A stretch of DNA of 64,000 nt, from contig CALOCN010000014.1 in the NCBI GenBank assembly GCA_942491735.1, forward strand, positions 2,976,001-3,040,000, given 5' to 3'. Position numbers and translations under genes: made by a program. This DNA is from CALOCN01 sp942491735 (GTDB taxonomy: Bacteria; Eisenbacteria; RBG-16-71-46; JABDJR01). This document shows, piece after piece, positions 17,573-26,112 of the stretch; the first letter of the stretch is position 1; each line of letters starts with the position of its first letter. The notes beneath the pieces are model-generated. The model made no database searches and had not been told where the DNA came from. It saw nothing but the letters and a program-made list of their open reading frames with translations.

Positions 17573-18279
17573 TCCGGGTCGACGATCTGGCCAAACGGTA
17601 TGGGCGGGTGGAAGCCCTCCGCGGGGTCAGCTTCGAGATACCCGCCGGGGAAACCCTGGGAATCATCGGGCCCAACGGCGCGGGCAAGACCACCCTGCTC
17701 AAGATCCTCCTGGGGCTGGTACGCCCCGACCGGGGCTCGGTCCGCGTGCATGACCTGGAACTCACCCGGGAGCCGGTCGCGGTCCGACGCCTGATCGGCT
17801 ATGTCCCGCAGTTCGACGGGTTCGACGAGGCCGCGACCGGCCGCGAGGCCCTGCGATTCCTGGCCCGCCTGCGCGGGGCCAAGGACATCGAGGGACCCGC
17901 GGCCGCCGTCGGCGTCCGCGATCTGCTGGACCGGGTGATCGGTACGCTCTCCGGTGGACAGCGGCAGCGGGTGAGCCTGGCCGCCGCGTTGATCGGGGAC
18001 CCGCCGGTCCTCCTGCTGGACGAACCCACGGCCAGCCTGGATCCCCGGGCCAACGCGGACTTCCGCGATCTCATGCGCCGGCTGGGTGAGGAGGGACGCA
18101 CCCTGCTCCTCTGTTCCCATCTCCTGGCCGACGTGGAACAGCTTTGCAGCCGGGTCCTGGTGCTGCTCGACGGGAAGGTGGCCGCCACGGAGTCGATTGC
18201 CCCCATCCAGGCGCACCGCTCCACCCTGGAAGAACGGTTTCTCCATCACGTTTCCGGCGGCAAGGACCTGGTGTCGTGA
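17569..18279 (+). CDS. nosF: NosF ABC transporter ATPase
   Basis: A protein of 236 residues with Walker A (GPNGAGKTT near 36-44), the ABC signature LSGGQRQR, Walker B (VLLLDEPTASLD) and the H-loop (LCSHLL). It powers the NosDFY machinery that supplies sulfur or otherwise matures the CuZ centre of NosZ. It is about 70 residues shorter than classic NosF, which is usual for clade II-type clusters. The ATG overlaps the stop of the NosD fusion, and the stop overlaps the nosL GTG, so the genes are translationally coupled. Confidence 0.9.
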   Translation: MIRVDDLAKRYGRVEALRGVSFEIPAGETLGIIGPNGAGKTTLLKILLGLVRPDRGSVRVHDLELTREPVAVRRLIGYVPQFDGFDEAATGREALRFLARLRGAKDIEGPAAAVGVRDLLDRVIGTLSGGQRQRVSLAAALIGDPPVLLLDEPTASLDPRANADFRDLMRRLGEEGRTLLLCSHLLADVEQLCSRVLVLLDGKVAATESIAPIQAHRSTLEERFLHHVSGGKDLVS

Positions 18280-18695
18280 ACGCGCTGCGCTGGGTGCTGC
18301 TCGCCCTGACCCTGATCGGGTGCTCCGGCGGACAGAACGGGACGCCGCGGGTCCCGCTGGGGGAGGCGGAGTGCGCCGTGTGCGGAATGACGGTCGGCGA
18401 TGCCCGCTACGCCGCGGTGCTCCGAGAATCCGATCAGGATTCCTACTACGACGCGATCGAGTGTCTGGTGCGCCGGCTCCGCCAGGGCGCGACCGGCGAG
18501 GCCTGGCTCAGCGACTACGAGCCGCCCCACGCCTTGATCCCCGCGACCTCGGCCACCGTGCTCCTGGCCGGGTTCCCGTCCCCCATGGGTGGAGGCTACG
18601 CCGCCTTCTCGGACCCCGAACGCGCACGGGCCCTGGCCGAGTCCCGCAAGGGACGGCAAGGCACGCTGGATGAGTTCGTGGAGGGGGGGTCGTGA
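18276..18695 (+). CDS. nosL: NosL-like copper-binding lipoprotein
   Basis: A protein of 139 residues with a type II signal peptide (LTLIGC, Cys16) and the NosL copper motif CAVCGM (about 32-37). NosL is an outer-membrane- or membrane-anchored Cu(I) chaperone that delivers copper to apo-NosZ. Later family features include a YYDAIECLV segment. The start is GTG at 18276, overlapping the nosF stop. The short length agrees with other NosL proteins. Confidence 0.9.
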   Translation: MNALRWVLLALTLIGCSGGQNGTPRVPLGEAECAVCGMTVGDARYAAVLRESDQDSYYDAIECLVRRLRQGATGEAWLSDYEPPHALIPATSATVLLAGFPSPMGGGYAAFSDPERARALAESRKGRQGTLDEFVEGGS

Positions 18696-19102
18696 AACGC
18701 CTGATCGCGGTGGCCGTGTCCACCCTCGCCGCGGCCATCGTCCTGGCCATGGTGTCGCTGCGCGCCCCCGCGCCGGTGGGTGAGGAACCGGCCAGGACCT
18801 GGACGGTGAGCGAGGTCCAGATCGAACTCGGAGCGGACGGCGTCGAGCCCTACCGCGTCCAGGTCCCCAAGGACCACGAAGTCCACCTGATCGTGCACGC
18901 CGGTCCGGGCGCTCCCGAAGGCGTGTTGCGCATCACCGGATACGAGGATCAGGTCGCGGGAGTGGAGATCGGCCCCGGCGTGTCCAGGGAACTGGTCCTG
19001 CGCACGAGCCGCCCTGGGGACGATTTCGCCTTCGTGGTCGGGGGGGATGTGGTGGGCCGCCTTTTTGTCACCGGAAGCCATCTCGAGGAGGGGCATCAAT
19101 GA
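18692..19102 (+). CDS. Membrane-anchored cupredoxin-like protein in nos operon
   Basis: A protein of 136 residues with one N-terminal hydrophobic segment (about 1-24). A beta-rich domain of about 95 residues resembles cupredoxin-fold proteins (repeated short beta strands, terminal GRLFV strand). It has no cysteine, and the histidines visible (PKDHEVHLIVH, a C-terminal EEGHQ) do not form the usual type 1 copper set of two His, Cys and Met. It may bind copper differently or have only a structural role. The start is GTG at 18692, overlapping the nosL stop, and the stop overlaps nosY, so it belongs to the assembly module. I do not know a named family for it. Confidence 0.6.
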   Translation: MKRLIAVAVSTLAAAIVLAMVSLRAPAPVGEEPARTWTVSEVQIELGADGVEPYRVQVPKDHEVHLIVHAGPGAPEGVLRITGYEDQVAGVEIGPGVSRELVLRTSRPGDDFAFVVGGDVVGRLFVTGSHLEEGHQ

Positions 19103-19920
19103 GCGCGTCCCTGATCGTCGCCCGTGAGACCTGGAAGCGGGTCGCCGCATCCAGGACAACCGTCGGTTTCGCCATCGTGTTTTCCGTGCTCGCCCTCGCC
19201 CTGAGCTACTTCGGCCTGTCCGGCAACCGCTCGGTGGGTTTCCAGGGATTCTCCCGGGTCACGGCAAGCCTGGCCAACCTGGTCGTCTACGTGGTGCCGC
19301 TGTGCGCCCTCATCATGGGCACGACCGAGATCACCGGACGCCCCAAGAGCCTCGCCCTCGTCCTGGCCCAGCCGGTCAGACGACGCGACGTGTTGCTGGG
19401 CAGTTTTCTCGGGGTGGCCGCCGCCCTCGGTGCCGCCCTGCTGATTGGTCTTGGCGGCGCCGGGATCCTCATCGCGGTGCAAACCGGGAGCGCCTCCGCC
19501 TCCGGCTACCTCGTCCTCGTCGCCGCCTCGCTGATCATGCTCCTTGCCTATCTGGCCATCGCCTACTTCATCGGGGTCAGCCTGCTGGATCGGCTGCGCT
19601 CCACCGCCGCCGCCCTGCTGGTCTGGTTCGCCACCGTCATCGTGTACGACCTGGCCCTGATCGGACTCTCGGCCCTCTTCCGCGGGCTCCCCCTCAAGTC
19701 GATTCTCGTACCGGCCATCCTGCTCAACCCGGTCGACATCACCCGCGTGCTCACCACCCTGGCCAGCGGCCGGGGGGCGCTCTTCGGCCCGGCCGGGGCA
19801 AGCCTGGTCCAGACCTTCGGCACGACCGGAGGCATTGCCGTGGCGCTGCTCGCCTTCGCCCTGCAGATCCTCGTTCCGCTGACCCTCGCCCTGTGGATCT
19901 TCCGACGACGCGACCTCTAG
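19099..19920 (+). CDS. nosY: NosY ABC transporter permease
   Basis: A protein of 273 residues with six predicted membrane segments and the ABC-2 permease layout. ELTG-like ITGRPKSLALVLAQPV lies between the second and third segments and is a typical NosY/ABC-2 signature. With NosF and NosD it forms the complex needed for CuZ maturation. The ATG overlaps the stop of the preceding gene. It is the last gene of the nos operon. Confidence 0.88.
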   Translation: MSASLIVARETWKRVAASRTTVGFAIVFSVLALALSYFGLSGNRSVGFQGFSRVTASLANLVVYVVPLCALIMGTTEITGRPKSLALVLAQPVRRRDVLLGSFLGVAAALGAALLIGLGGAGILIAVQTGSASASGYLVLVAASLIMLLAYLAIAYFIGVSLLDRLRSTAAALLVWFATVIVYDLALIGLSALFRGLPLKSILVPAILLNPVDITRVLTTLASGRGALFGPAGASLVQTFGTTGGIAVALLAFALQILVPLTLALWIFRRRDL

Positions 19921-19924
19921 CGCG

Positions 19925-19933
19925 TGCTACGCT
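19925..19933 (+). promoter_or_regulatory. Extended -10 promoter element of the FG-GAP protein gene
   Basis: TGCTACGCT fits the TGnTAnnnT pattern and lies 22 nt before the ATG at 19955. Start would be near 19940, giving a very short leader. Confidence 0.4.
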
Positions 19934-19954
19934 GGGGTCCCTCCGGTGGGCCCC

Positions 19955-21688
19955 ATGCGCATGAAACACTTCCACGCCCTGCTCTTCATCCTTCTTTGCC
20001 TACCTGCCCGCTCCCTGGCTGGACCCACCGTGATGTCCGTGGATCCTCCTTCCCAGGCCCACGCACAGCCCACCGCGGACATCGTCGTCCGCTTCGACGC
20101 CCCCCTGGCGCTCGATGCCGATCTCGAGGAAGGGATCCGGGTATTCGGGCGTTGGATGGGGCCGGTTGCCGGCACGCGAACCCTGGAAGATGACGGCCGC
20201 GTGGTTCGGTTCCGCCCCTCCCGCGTGCTCTTTGCCGGGGACTGGATCACCGTCAACGTGTGCCGCGGGCTGATCGGCGTGGACCGGGAAGCGATTTCCG
20301 GGCCCTACGCCTGGAACTACTGGATACGGACCCTCCCGGGAAGCCTCGATCTGACGCTCTCCAGCACCGAGTCCGTTCGCCTCTCCGGAGAAGAGCGCAT
20401 CCAGACCTATGGGGCCTACGCCGGGGACCTGGACGCGGACGGCGACTCGGACCTCGCCCTTCCCAACGAACTGTCGAACGATCTGCGGATCTTCCTCAAC
20501 GACGGCTCGGGCCGCTTCGAGCGCGGCGCTCTCATCCCCATTCCGGGCAGCTCCCGGCCGAGTCCCATCGAGGGAGCCGACTTCAACCGGGACGGCAGGG
20601 TGGACCTGGCCATCGGCAACACCGGGAACGACAAGCTCCACATCCTGCTCGGAGACGGTGAGGGGGGCTTCACCGTGGATCAGACCCTGGTCTCCGGTTT
20701 GTCCGTGCGTGGGGTGGCGGTGGCGGACCTCGACGGCGACGGCAGTCACGACGTGGTCACCGCCAACCGGGACGCCAGCACGGTCGGGCTGTTCGAGGTC
20801 GTGGAAGGGGCCGTCTCCCCCACCGGGATCATCAATACTCCCGGAGCGGGCGAGTCCGCCTGCGCCCTCGCCGACGCCAACGCGGACGGCGTGCTGGACC
20901 TGTTCGTGGGCGCATTCCGGAGCCGGGAGATCCTTCTCCTGCTGGGGGACGGCGAGGGAGGGTTTCGCGCCGTCGATCGCAAACCCATCAACGGGAACCC
21001 GTGGATGATCGCGGCCGGGGATGTGGACGGCGACGGGCTGGCCGACGTGGTCTCGGTGAACTCCTGGGGAAACACCCTGTCGGTGCTCAAGTCGACCGGT
21101 ACCGGGCTGACCGCGGCGGTCAACGTGGATCCCGGTGCGTTCCCTCTCGCGGTGGATCTGGGGGATCTCGACGGGGACGGGGACCTCGAGATCGTGACCA
21201 GCAACTGGGGGAGCGCCGATTGGACGGTGTTCGAGAACGTGGGCGGGGACTTCGTGGAACATCGTCGCTACCCCGCGCGCGAGGCCGGGTCCTGCGTCAT
21301 CCTCCATGACGTGGACGGGAACGGGACCCTGGACATGACCGGGATCGACGAGGAAGAGGACCTGTTGTTCTTCTTCCGCAACCCTCCCGGCGACGGCCCG
21401 TCCCCGACCCCACGCCTGGTCGCCGCCCCCAACCCGTTCACCGGCTCCACCACGATCCGGTTCAACGTGCTCACCCCCGGAGCGGTCCAGGTGGATGTGT
21501 TCGACCTGCGGGGACGACGGGTGCGGGAGTTGCTCGCGGAAACCCGGGCTGCGGGCCCTGGCCTGGTGGTCTGGAACGGGCAGGATCGGCGCGGACTCGA
21601 TACCCCGGCCGGAATCTACTGGATCCGGGTGGCGGATCCGACCGGGACCGGGTCGTTCCGCGTGGTGCGGGTGGCCCCGGGCGACTGA
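19955..21688 (+). CDS. Secreted FG-GAP/VCBS-repeat protein with FlgD-like sorting domain
   Basis: A protein of about 577 residues. A signal peptide is followed by a bacterial Ig-like domain (about 25-120). About seven FG-GAP/VCBS repeats then form a likely beta-propeller (repeated D-x-D-x-D-G-x-x-D-x-x calcium motifs such as DLDADGDSD, DFNRDGRVD, DVDGDGLAD). The last 85 residues are a FlgD-like domain (AAPNPFTGSTTIRF, DLRGRRVREL, WNGQDRRG, AGIYWIRV). It should be an exported calcium-binding surface protein; its ligand is unknown. An in-frame ATG at 19961 is an equally possible start. Confidence 0.8.
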   Translation: MRMKHFHALLFILLCLPARSLAGPTVMSVDPPSQAHAQPTADIVVRFDAPLALDADLEEGIRVFGRWMGPVAGTRTLEDDGRVVRFRPSRVLFAGDWITVNVCRGLIGVDREAISGPYAWNYWIRTLPGSLDLTLSSTESVRLSGEERIQTYGAYAGDLDADGDSDLALPNELSNDLRIFLNDGSGRFERGALIPIPGSSRPSPIEGADFNRDGRVDLAIGNTGNDKLHILLGDGEGGFTVDQTLVSGLSVRGVAVADLDGDGSHDVVTANRDASTVGLFEVVEGAVSPTGIINTPGAGESACALADANADGVLDLFVGAFRSREILLLLGDGEGGFRAVDRKPINGNPWMIAAGDVDGDGLADVVSVNSWGNTLSVLKSTGTGLTAAVNVDPGAFPLAVDLGDLDGDGDLEIVTSNWGSADWTVFENVGGDFVEHRRYPAREAGSCVILHDVDGNGTLDMTGIDEEEDLLFFFRNPPGDGPSPTPRLVAAPNPFTGSTTIRFNVLTPGAVQVDVFDLRGRRVRELLAETRAAGPGLVVWNGQDRRGLDTPAGIYWIRVADPTGTGSFRVVRVAPGD

Positions 21689-21701
21689 ACGGGGTCGAAC
21701 C

Positions 21702-23633
21702 CTACCCCCGGTGCTCGGTCACCAGACGCTCCACGATCCCCGGATCGGCCAGGGTCGAGACATCCCCCAGCCCCTCGTACTCCCCCGCCGCGATCTTCCT
21801 CAGGATACGGCGCATGATCTTCCCGCTACGCGTCTTGGGCAGCCCCGAGGCGATATGGATCACGTCCGGGGAAGCGATGGGGCCGATCACGTGTCGCACC
21901 TGTTCCTTGAGCGCCCCTTCCATCTCCGGACCGGAACCGGAGTCCGGGTTCAGGACCACGTAGGCATAGATCCCGGTTCCCTTGATCTCGTGGGGAAAGC
22001 CCACCACCGCCGCCTCGGCCACTGCATCATGCGCGACCAGGGCGCTTTCGACCTCGGCCGTTCCCAGACGGTGACCGGAAACGTTGATGACATCGTCGAT
22101 GCGACCGGTGATCCAGTAGTACCCATCCTCGTCCCGCCGCGCCCCGTCCCCGGTGAAGTACAGCCCGGGATGCGTGGAGAAATAGGTCTCCCGGAAACGC
22201 TGATGGTCTCCGTACACGGTGCGGGCCTGACCCGGCCAGGAACCGCGCAGGCAAAGAGCGCCGCTCACGTCGTTTCCCTTGAGCTCCACCCCATCCGCAT
22301 CCATCAACACCGGCTCGATGCCGAAGAACGGCAACGTGGCCGACCCCGGCTTGGTGGGGGTGGCGCCGGGGAGCGGGGTGATGAGAATGCCTCCGGTCTC
22401 GGTCTGCCACCACGTATCGACCACCGCACACCGCTTCCCACCCACCACATCGTGGTACCACCGCCACACCTCCGGGTTGATGGGCTCCCCCACCGAGCCC
22501 AGCACCCGGAGCGAGTGCCGCCCGTAGCGGGTGACATGCTCGTCCCCGGCCCGGCGCAGGGCGCGCAACGCAGTGGGTGCGGTGTAGAAGATGGAGACCC
22601 CCAGGTCGTCCACCACCTGCCAGTAGCGTCCGGCATCCGGGTAGAGCGGCGTGGACTCGAAAAGCACCGTGGTGGCGCCGTTGGCCAGGGGGCCGTACAC
22701 GATATAGCTGTGCCCGGTGATCCAACCGATATCCGCCGCGCAGCAATAGACGTCCCCGGGGCGGTAGTCGAACACGATCTTGTGGGTCATGGCGGCATAG
22801 GTGAGATAGCCGCCGGTGGTATGGAGCAGCCCCTTGGGTTTTCCGGTGCTCCCGGAGGTGTAGAGGATGAAGAGCGGGTCCTCGGCTCCCATCCATTCCA
22901 CGCTGCAGGTGGACCGCTGGCGCGCGGTCTCCTCGTCCAGCCACAGGTCCCGCCCCGCCTTCATGGGAGTCGCGGTCCCGGTGCGTCGCGAAACGAGGAC
23001 GGTGTGCACCGTATCCACCCCCGCCACCGCTTCGTCCACGATCTTCTTGAGCGGAATGGACCGCCCCCCCCGTAGGCCCTCGTTGGCCGTGACCACCACG
23101 TGGCAATCCGCGTCCAGGATCCGGTCACGCAGGGCCTCGGCCGAGAACCCACCGAACACGATCGAGTGCACCGCGCCGATCCGCGCACAGGCCAGCATGG
23201 CGTAGACCAGGTCCGGGGTCATGGGCATGTAGAGACAGACCCGGTCCCCCTTCTTCACCCCGTGGTGCTTGAGCACGTTGGCCACCCGGGCCACCGCGTG
23301 CTTGAGGTCCCGATAGGAAATGCGGGTGTAGTCCCCGGGCTCATCGGCCACCCAGATGAGGGCGGTCTGGTCGCCCCGTTCGTTGAGGTGACGATCCACG
23401 CAGTTGTAGCTCGCGTTGAGTCTCCCCCCCAGGAACCAGCCGATATCCACCGCGTTGAAGTCGGCATCCCGGACCGTGCGCCACGGATGGAACCAGGTCA
23501 GGGTCTCGGCCTGTTCGGCCCAGAAGGCTTCCGGGCTCTCGATGGAACGGCGATAGAGCGCGCGGTAGGCGTCCATGCCCCGGACGTGGGCCTCGGCGAG
23601 AAGATTGGAAGGGGGCGGGTACAGATCGGACAC
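21702..23633 (-). CDS. acs: Acetyl-CoA synthetase
   Basis: A protein of 643 residues, full length for AMP-forming acetyl-CoA synthetase, which converts acetate, ATP and CoA to acetyl-CoA. Visible motifs are the phosphate-binding loop YTSGSTGKPKG near 256-266, the TWWQTETGG acyl-binding motif near 408, the hinge region near 515 (YYWITGRIDDVINVSGHR), and the C-terminal PKTRSGKIMRR with the catalytic, acetylatable Lys. The ATG at 23633 has an AGGAGGA site. It converges with the FG-GAP gene, 13 nt apart. With a malate-synthase-like gene elsewhere in the window it suggests acetate metabolism, but no isocitrate lyase is present here. Confidence 0.97.
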   Translation of the reverse strand: MSDLYPPPSNLLAEAHVRGMDAYRALYRRSIESPEAFWAEQAETLTWFHPWRTVRDADFNAVDIGWFLGGRLNASYNCVDRHLNERGDQTALIWVADEPGDYTRISYRDLKHAVARVANVLKHHGVKKGDRVCLYMPMTPDLVYAMLACARIGAVHSIVFGGFSAEALRDRILDADCHVVVTANEGLRGGRSIPLKKIVDEAVAGVDTVHTVLVSRRTGTATPMKAGRDLWLDEETARQRSTCSVEWMGAEDPLFILYTSGSTGKPKGLLHTTGGYLTYAAMTHKIVFDYRPGDVYCCAADIGWITGHSYIVYGPLANGATTVLFESTPLYPDAGRYWQVVDDLGVSIFYTAPTALRALRRAGDEHVTRYGRHSLRVLGSVGEPINPEVWRWYHDVVGGKRCAVVDTWWQTETGGILITPLPGATPTKPGSATLPFFGIEPVLMDADGVELKGNDVSGALCLRGSWPGQARTVYGDHQRFRETYFSTHPGLYFTGDGARRDEDGYYWITGRIDDVINVSGHRLGTAEVESALVAHDAVAEAAVVGFPHEIKGTGIYAYVVLNPDSGSGPEMEGALKEQVRHVIGPIASPDVIHIASGLPKTRSGKIMRRILRKIAAGEYEGLGDVSTLADPGIVERLVTEHRG

Positions 23634-23662
23634 GGGATCCTCCTGGGCAAGCGGCGGCGTGA

Positions 23663-23691
23663 TCTTGGAACCGCCGCAGGGAACCTGTCAA
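23663..23691 (-). promoter_or_regulatory. Candidate promoter of acs with leader hairpin
   Basis: The minus strand has a perfect TTGACA (23691-23686) and a weak CAAGAT (23668-23663) at 17 bp spacing. A 7-bp inverted repeat GCGGCGG/CCGCCGC (23651-23657 and 23671-23677) spans the -10 and early leader and could be a hairpin or operator. Confidence 0.4.
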
Positions 23692-23728
23692 ATGGCACGT
23701 CCTCCCGCTACCCGCGATCCGGGTTCGC

Positions 23729-23737
23729 TGGTAGCCT
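23729..23737 (+). promoter_or_regulatory. Extended -10 element before the LtrA gene
   Basis: TGGTAGCCT ends 8 nt before the LtrA ATG at 23746, so the transcript would be nearly leaderless. This fits the lack of a clear ribosome site before that ATG. Confidence 0.3.
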
Positions 23738-23745
23738 ACGCCCCC

Positions 23746-24927
23746 ATGACCTCCGAGCCCGCTTCGCTGCCGCCCCACCCGCGCCCCTGGCGTCGCCCGC
23801 TCCTGCCCCGGGATCCCGGGGAACACGAACGCGCCGCCACCCCGCTGGAGCTCTTCTTTGACCTCTGCTTCGTGGTGGCCATCGCCCTCGCCGCCTCCAA
23901 TCTGCATCACGGGATCGCCGAGGGGCACCTGCTGGGCAGCGTGGTCGCGTACGGTCAGGTGTTCGTCGCGATCTGGTGGGCGTGGATGAGCTTCACCTGG
24001 TTCGCCTCGGCCTACGACAACGACGACGCGCCCTACCGTCTGCTGGTGTTCGTGCAGATGACCGGCGTGCTGCTGCTGGCCGCGGGGGTGCCGCGCGCGT
24101 TCCATGGCGACTTCACCGTGGTCACCATCGGGTATGTCATCCTGCGCATCGGCATGGTGCTCCTGTGGATCCGCGCCGCGCACGCGGATCCACCGCGACG
24201 CCGCACCGCCTGGCGCTACGTGGGCGGTATTTCGATACTGCAACTGGCGTGGATTGCCATCCTCTTCCTCCCCGCTTCCTGGTCCCTGTCGGCCTGGGGC
24301 ATCCTCATCGCCTGCGAGCTCCTCGTCCCGGTCTGGGCGGAACGGGCCGAGCCCACGACCTGGCACCCGCACCACATCGCGGAGCGATACGGTCTCCTGA
24401 CCATCATCGTCCTGGGGGAGTCCGTGCTTGCCGCGACGCTGGCCCTGCAGGCGATCCTGGACGCGGGGGAGATCACTCCGGCCCTCGTCCGCGGCATCGT
24501 GGGCGGTCTGCTCATCCTGTTTTCCATGTGGTGGCTCTACTTCAACGAACAGTCCCATCGCATCCTGCGCTCCATGAAGATGGCCTTTGCCTGGGGCTAC
24601 GGCCATTTGTTCATTTTCGCCGCCACCGCGGCGGTGGGAGCGGGCCTGGCCATCTACGCCGATGTGGCCACCCACCACGCACACATCTCGACCCGGATTG
24701 CCGGAGCGAGTGTGGCCATCCCGGTGTCCCTGTTCGTGCTCTGCGTCTGGTTGCTCCTGGTGCGCCCCGCCCGCCGGGGGCCCTTGTGCGACGGAGCCAA
24801 CCTGCTCACGGTAGCCCTGGTCCTGGCCACCCCGTTCACGCCCTGGCCCATCACCCTGACCGGGGCGTGCATGGTCCTGCTGTCCGCGGTGTCCACCTAC
24901 ACGCAGAGCCACCGTTCCAGCGGCTGA
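23746..24927 (+). CDS. LtrA-family (low temperature requirement A) membrane protein
   Basis: A protein of 393 residues with about ten to eleven membrane segments. It carries the family features TPLELFFDLCFVVA near residue 35, WWAWMSFTWFASAYDNDD near 77 and the IAERYGLLTIIVLGES segment near 210. LtrA was named from a Listeria mutant defective in growth at low temperature; the biochemical role is unknown. The N-terminal 30 residues are Pro/Arg-rich and cytoplasmic. The stop codon lies inside a terminator-like hairpin. It stands alone between acs and apbE. Confidence 0.85.
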   Translation: MTSEPASLPPHPRPWRRPLLPRDPGEHERAATPLELFFDLCFVVAIALAASNLHHGIAEGHLLGSVVAYGQVFVAIWWAWMSFTWFASAYDNDDAPYRLLVFVQMTGVLLLAAGVPRAFHGDFTVVTIGYVILRIGMVLLWIRAAHADPPRRRTAWRYVGGISILQLAWIAILFLPASWSLSAWGILIACELLVPVWAERAEPTTWHPHHIAERYGLLTIIVLGESVLAATLALQAILDAGEITPALVRGIVGGLLILFSMWWLYFNEQSHRILRSMKMAFAWGYGHLFIFAATAAVGAGLAIYADVATHHAHISTRIAGASVAIPVSLFVLCVWLLLVRPARRGPLCDGANLLTVALVLATPFTPWPITLTGACMVLLSAVSTYTQSHRSSG

Positions 24928-24938
24928 AACGAGCCGCT
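24919..24938 (+). terminator. Terminator-like hairpin over the LtrA stop codon
   Basis: AGCGGCT and AGCCGCT (7-bp perfect arms, 6-nt loop) include the LtrA stop codon and are followed by a short pyrimidine run. Confidence 0.45.
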
Positions 24939-24984
24939 TCGCCTTCCGCCCCACCCACGTCCTGCTCCTTCCCCTCCCGACGCA

Positions 24985-25002
24985 CTGCGAACCGGTTCGC
25001 AG
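24985..25002. promoter_or_regulatory. 18-bp perfect palindrome upstream of apbE
   Basis: CTGCGAACCGGTTCGCAG is a perfect 18-bp palindrome ending 24 nt before the apbE ATG at 25027. Size and position match a repressor operator of the TetR or similar dimeric class. No regulator gene lies next to it. Confidence 0.5.
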
Positions 25003-25026
25003 CCGATGAGGAAAGCGGAGGACACC

Positions 25027-26112
25027 ATGGACATCACCCGCTTGCTGCTCGTTCCGCTCGCCCTGGCCCTCTGGCCGCTGACCGCCGAGGCCGCGGCCGG
25101 ACCCCGGACGGTGCGTTACCCCATCCACACCATGGGGACCTACGCCCACATCCACCTCGTCACCCCCGACTCGGTGGCCTCGATACCCACCGCCGCCCTG
25201 GCCGCGGCGGAACTCACCGGAGTCGACGACCTCATGAGCAACTGGTCCGGGACCAGCGAGGTGGCCCGGATCAATCGCATCGCTCCCGAAGGACCGGTGC
25301 GTCCCCACCCCCGGGTGGCCGAACTGCTGACCCTGGCCCGGTGGATCGGCCAGGAAAGCGACGGCGCGTTCGATATCACGGTGGAGCCGCTGGTCCGCTC
25401 GTGGGGATTCCTGGGCGGACCGCCCCATGTCCCCACCGCACGCGAGCTGCACGCCCTGCTCCCCGCGGTGGGGCCCGAACGCATGCGCTGGAACCCGGAC
25501 ACCGGCACCCTGGTCTTCACGCACCCCCGCACCCGCATCGATCTGGGTGGGATCGCCAAGGGGTACGGGGTGGACCGAGCCGCCGCCGCCCTCCTCGAGG
25601 CGGGCGTCACCCACGCGCTCATCGACCTGTCCGGAAACATGACCGCCCTGGGACATCCACCGGGACGGACCGCCTGGCAGGTCGGGGTTCGGGATCCGCG
25701 GGATCGCATTGCCACCCTCGGGACCCTCGCGCTGCGCGACGGGGCCCTGGCCACCTCGGGGACCTATGAACAGTTCGTCGCGGTCGACGGCAAGACCTAT
25801 GGACACATCCTGGACCCCGCGACCGGGCGCCCGGTGGATGGACTGCTCTCGGTGACGGTGATGGCCCCCAGCGCGGCGGAAGCCGACGCGTGGAGCACCG
25901 CGATCTTTGTCCTGGGGCCCAGGACGGGATTGCGCCTGGCCGCGGCCCGGGAAGACATCTCGGTGGTGCTGGTCGAGCCCTCCCCCGCACGCCACCAACG
26001 CGACATCGTGTGGGTGGAGGCCGATCTCGCGTCGCGCTTCACCCTCGGGCCCAACGCGTCCGAACTTTTCGAGGTTCGGGTCTTTGGTGGCGAGGTCGCC
26101 GGTCGCGACTAG
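25027..26112 (+). CDS. apbE: FAD:protein FMN transferase
   Basis: A protein of 361 residues that covalently attaches FMN to Thr or Ser of exported redox proteins. A signal peptide (1-23) sends it to the periplasm. Family motifs are the HTMGTYAHIH region near residue 35, the DGAFDITVEPLVRSWGF segment near 118, DLGGIAKGYGVD near 173, the SGNMTALG segment near 205, and GKTYGHILDPATGRPVDG near 257 with the metal-binding region. ATG 25027 has a GCGGAGGA site. A large operon with DUF4266, DUF3570, haem and thioredoxin genes begins 371 nt downstream; no classical FMN-bind substrate is visible in the window. Confidence 0.93.
   Translation: MDITRLLLVPLALALWPLTAEAAAGPRTVRYPIHTMGTYAHIHLVTPDSVASIPTAALAAAELTGVDDLMSNWSGTSEVARINRIAPEGPVRPHPRVAELLTLARWIGQESDGAFDITVEPLVRSWGFLGGPPHVPTARELHALLPAVGPERMRWNPDTGTLVFTHPRTRIDLGGIAKGYGVDRAAAALLEAGVTHALIDLSGNMTALGHPPGRTAWQVGVRDPRDRIATLGTLALRDGALATSGTYEQFVAVDGKTYGHILDPATGRPVDGLLSVTVMAPSAAEADAWSTAIFVLGPRTGLRLAAAREDISVVLVEPSPARHQRDIVWVEADLASRFTLGPNASELFEVRVFGGEVAGRD

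Noticed and set aside
23691..23709. TGGCACG resembling a sigma-54 -24 element before the LtrA gene
   Set aside because: The next GC lies 11 bp after GG rather than 10 and the TT of the -12 block is missing.
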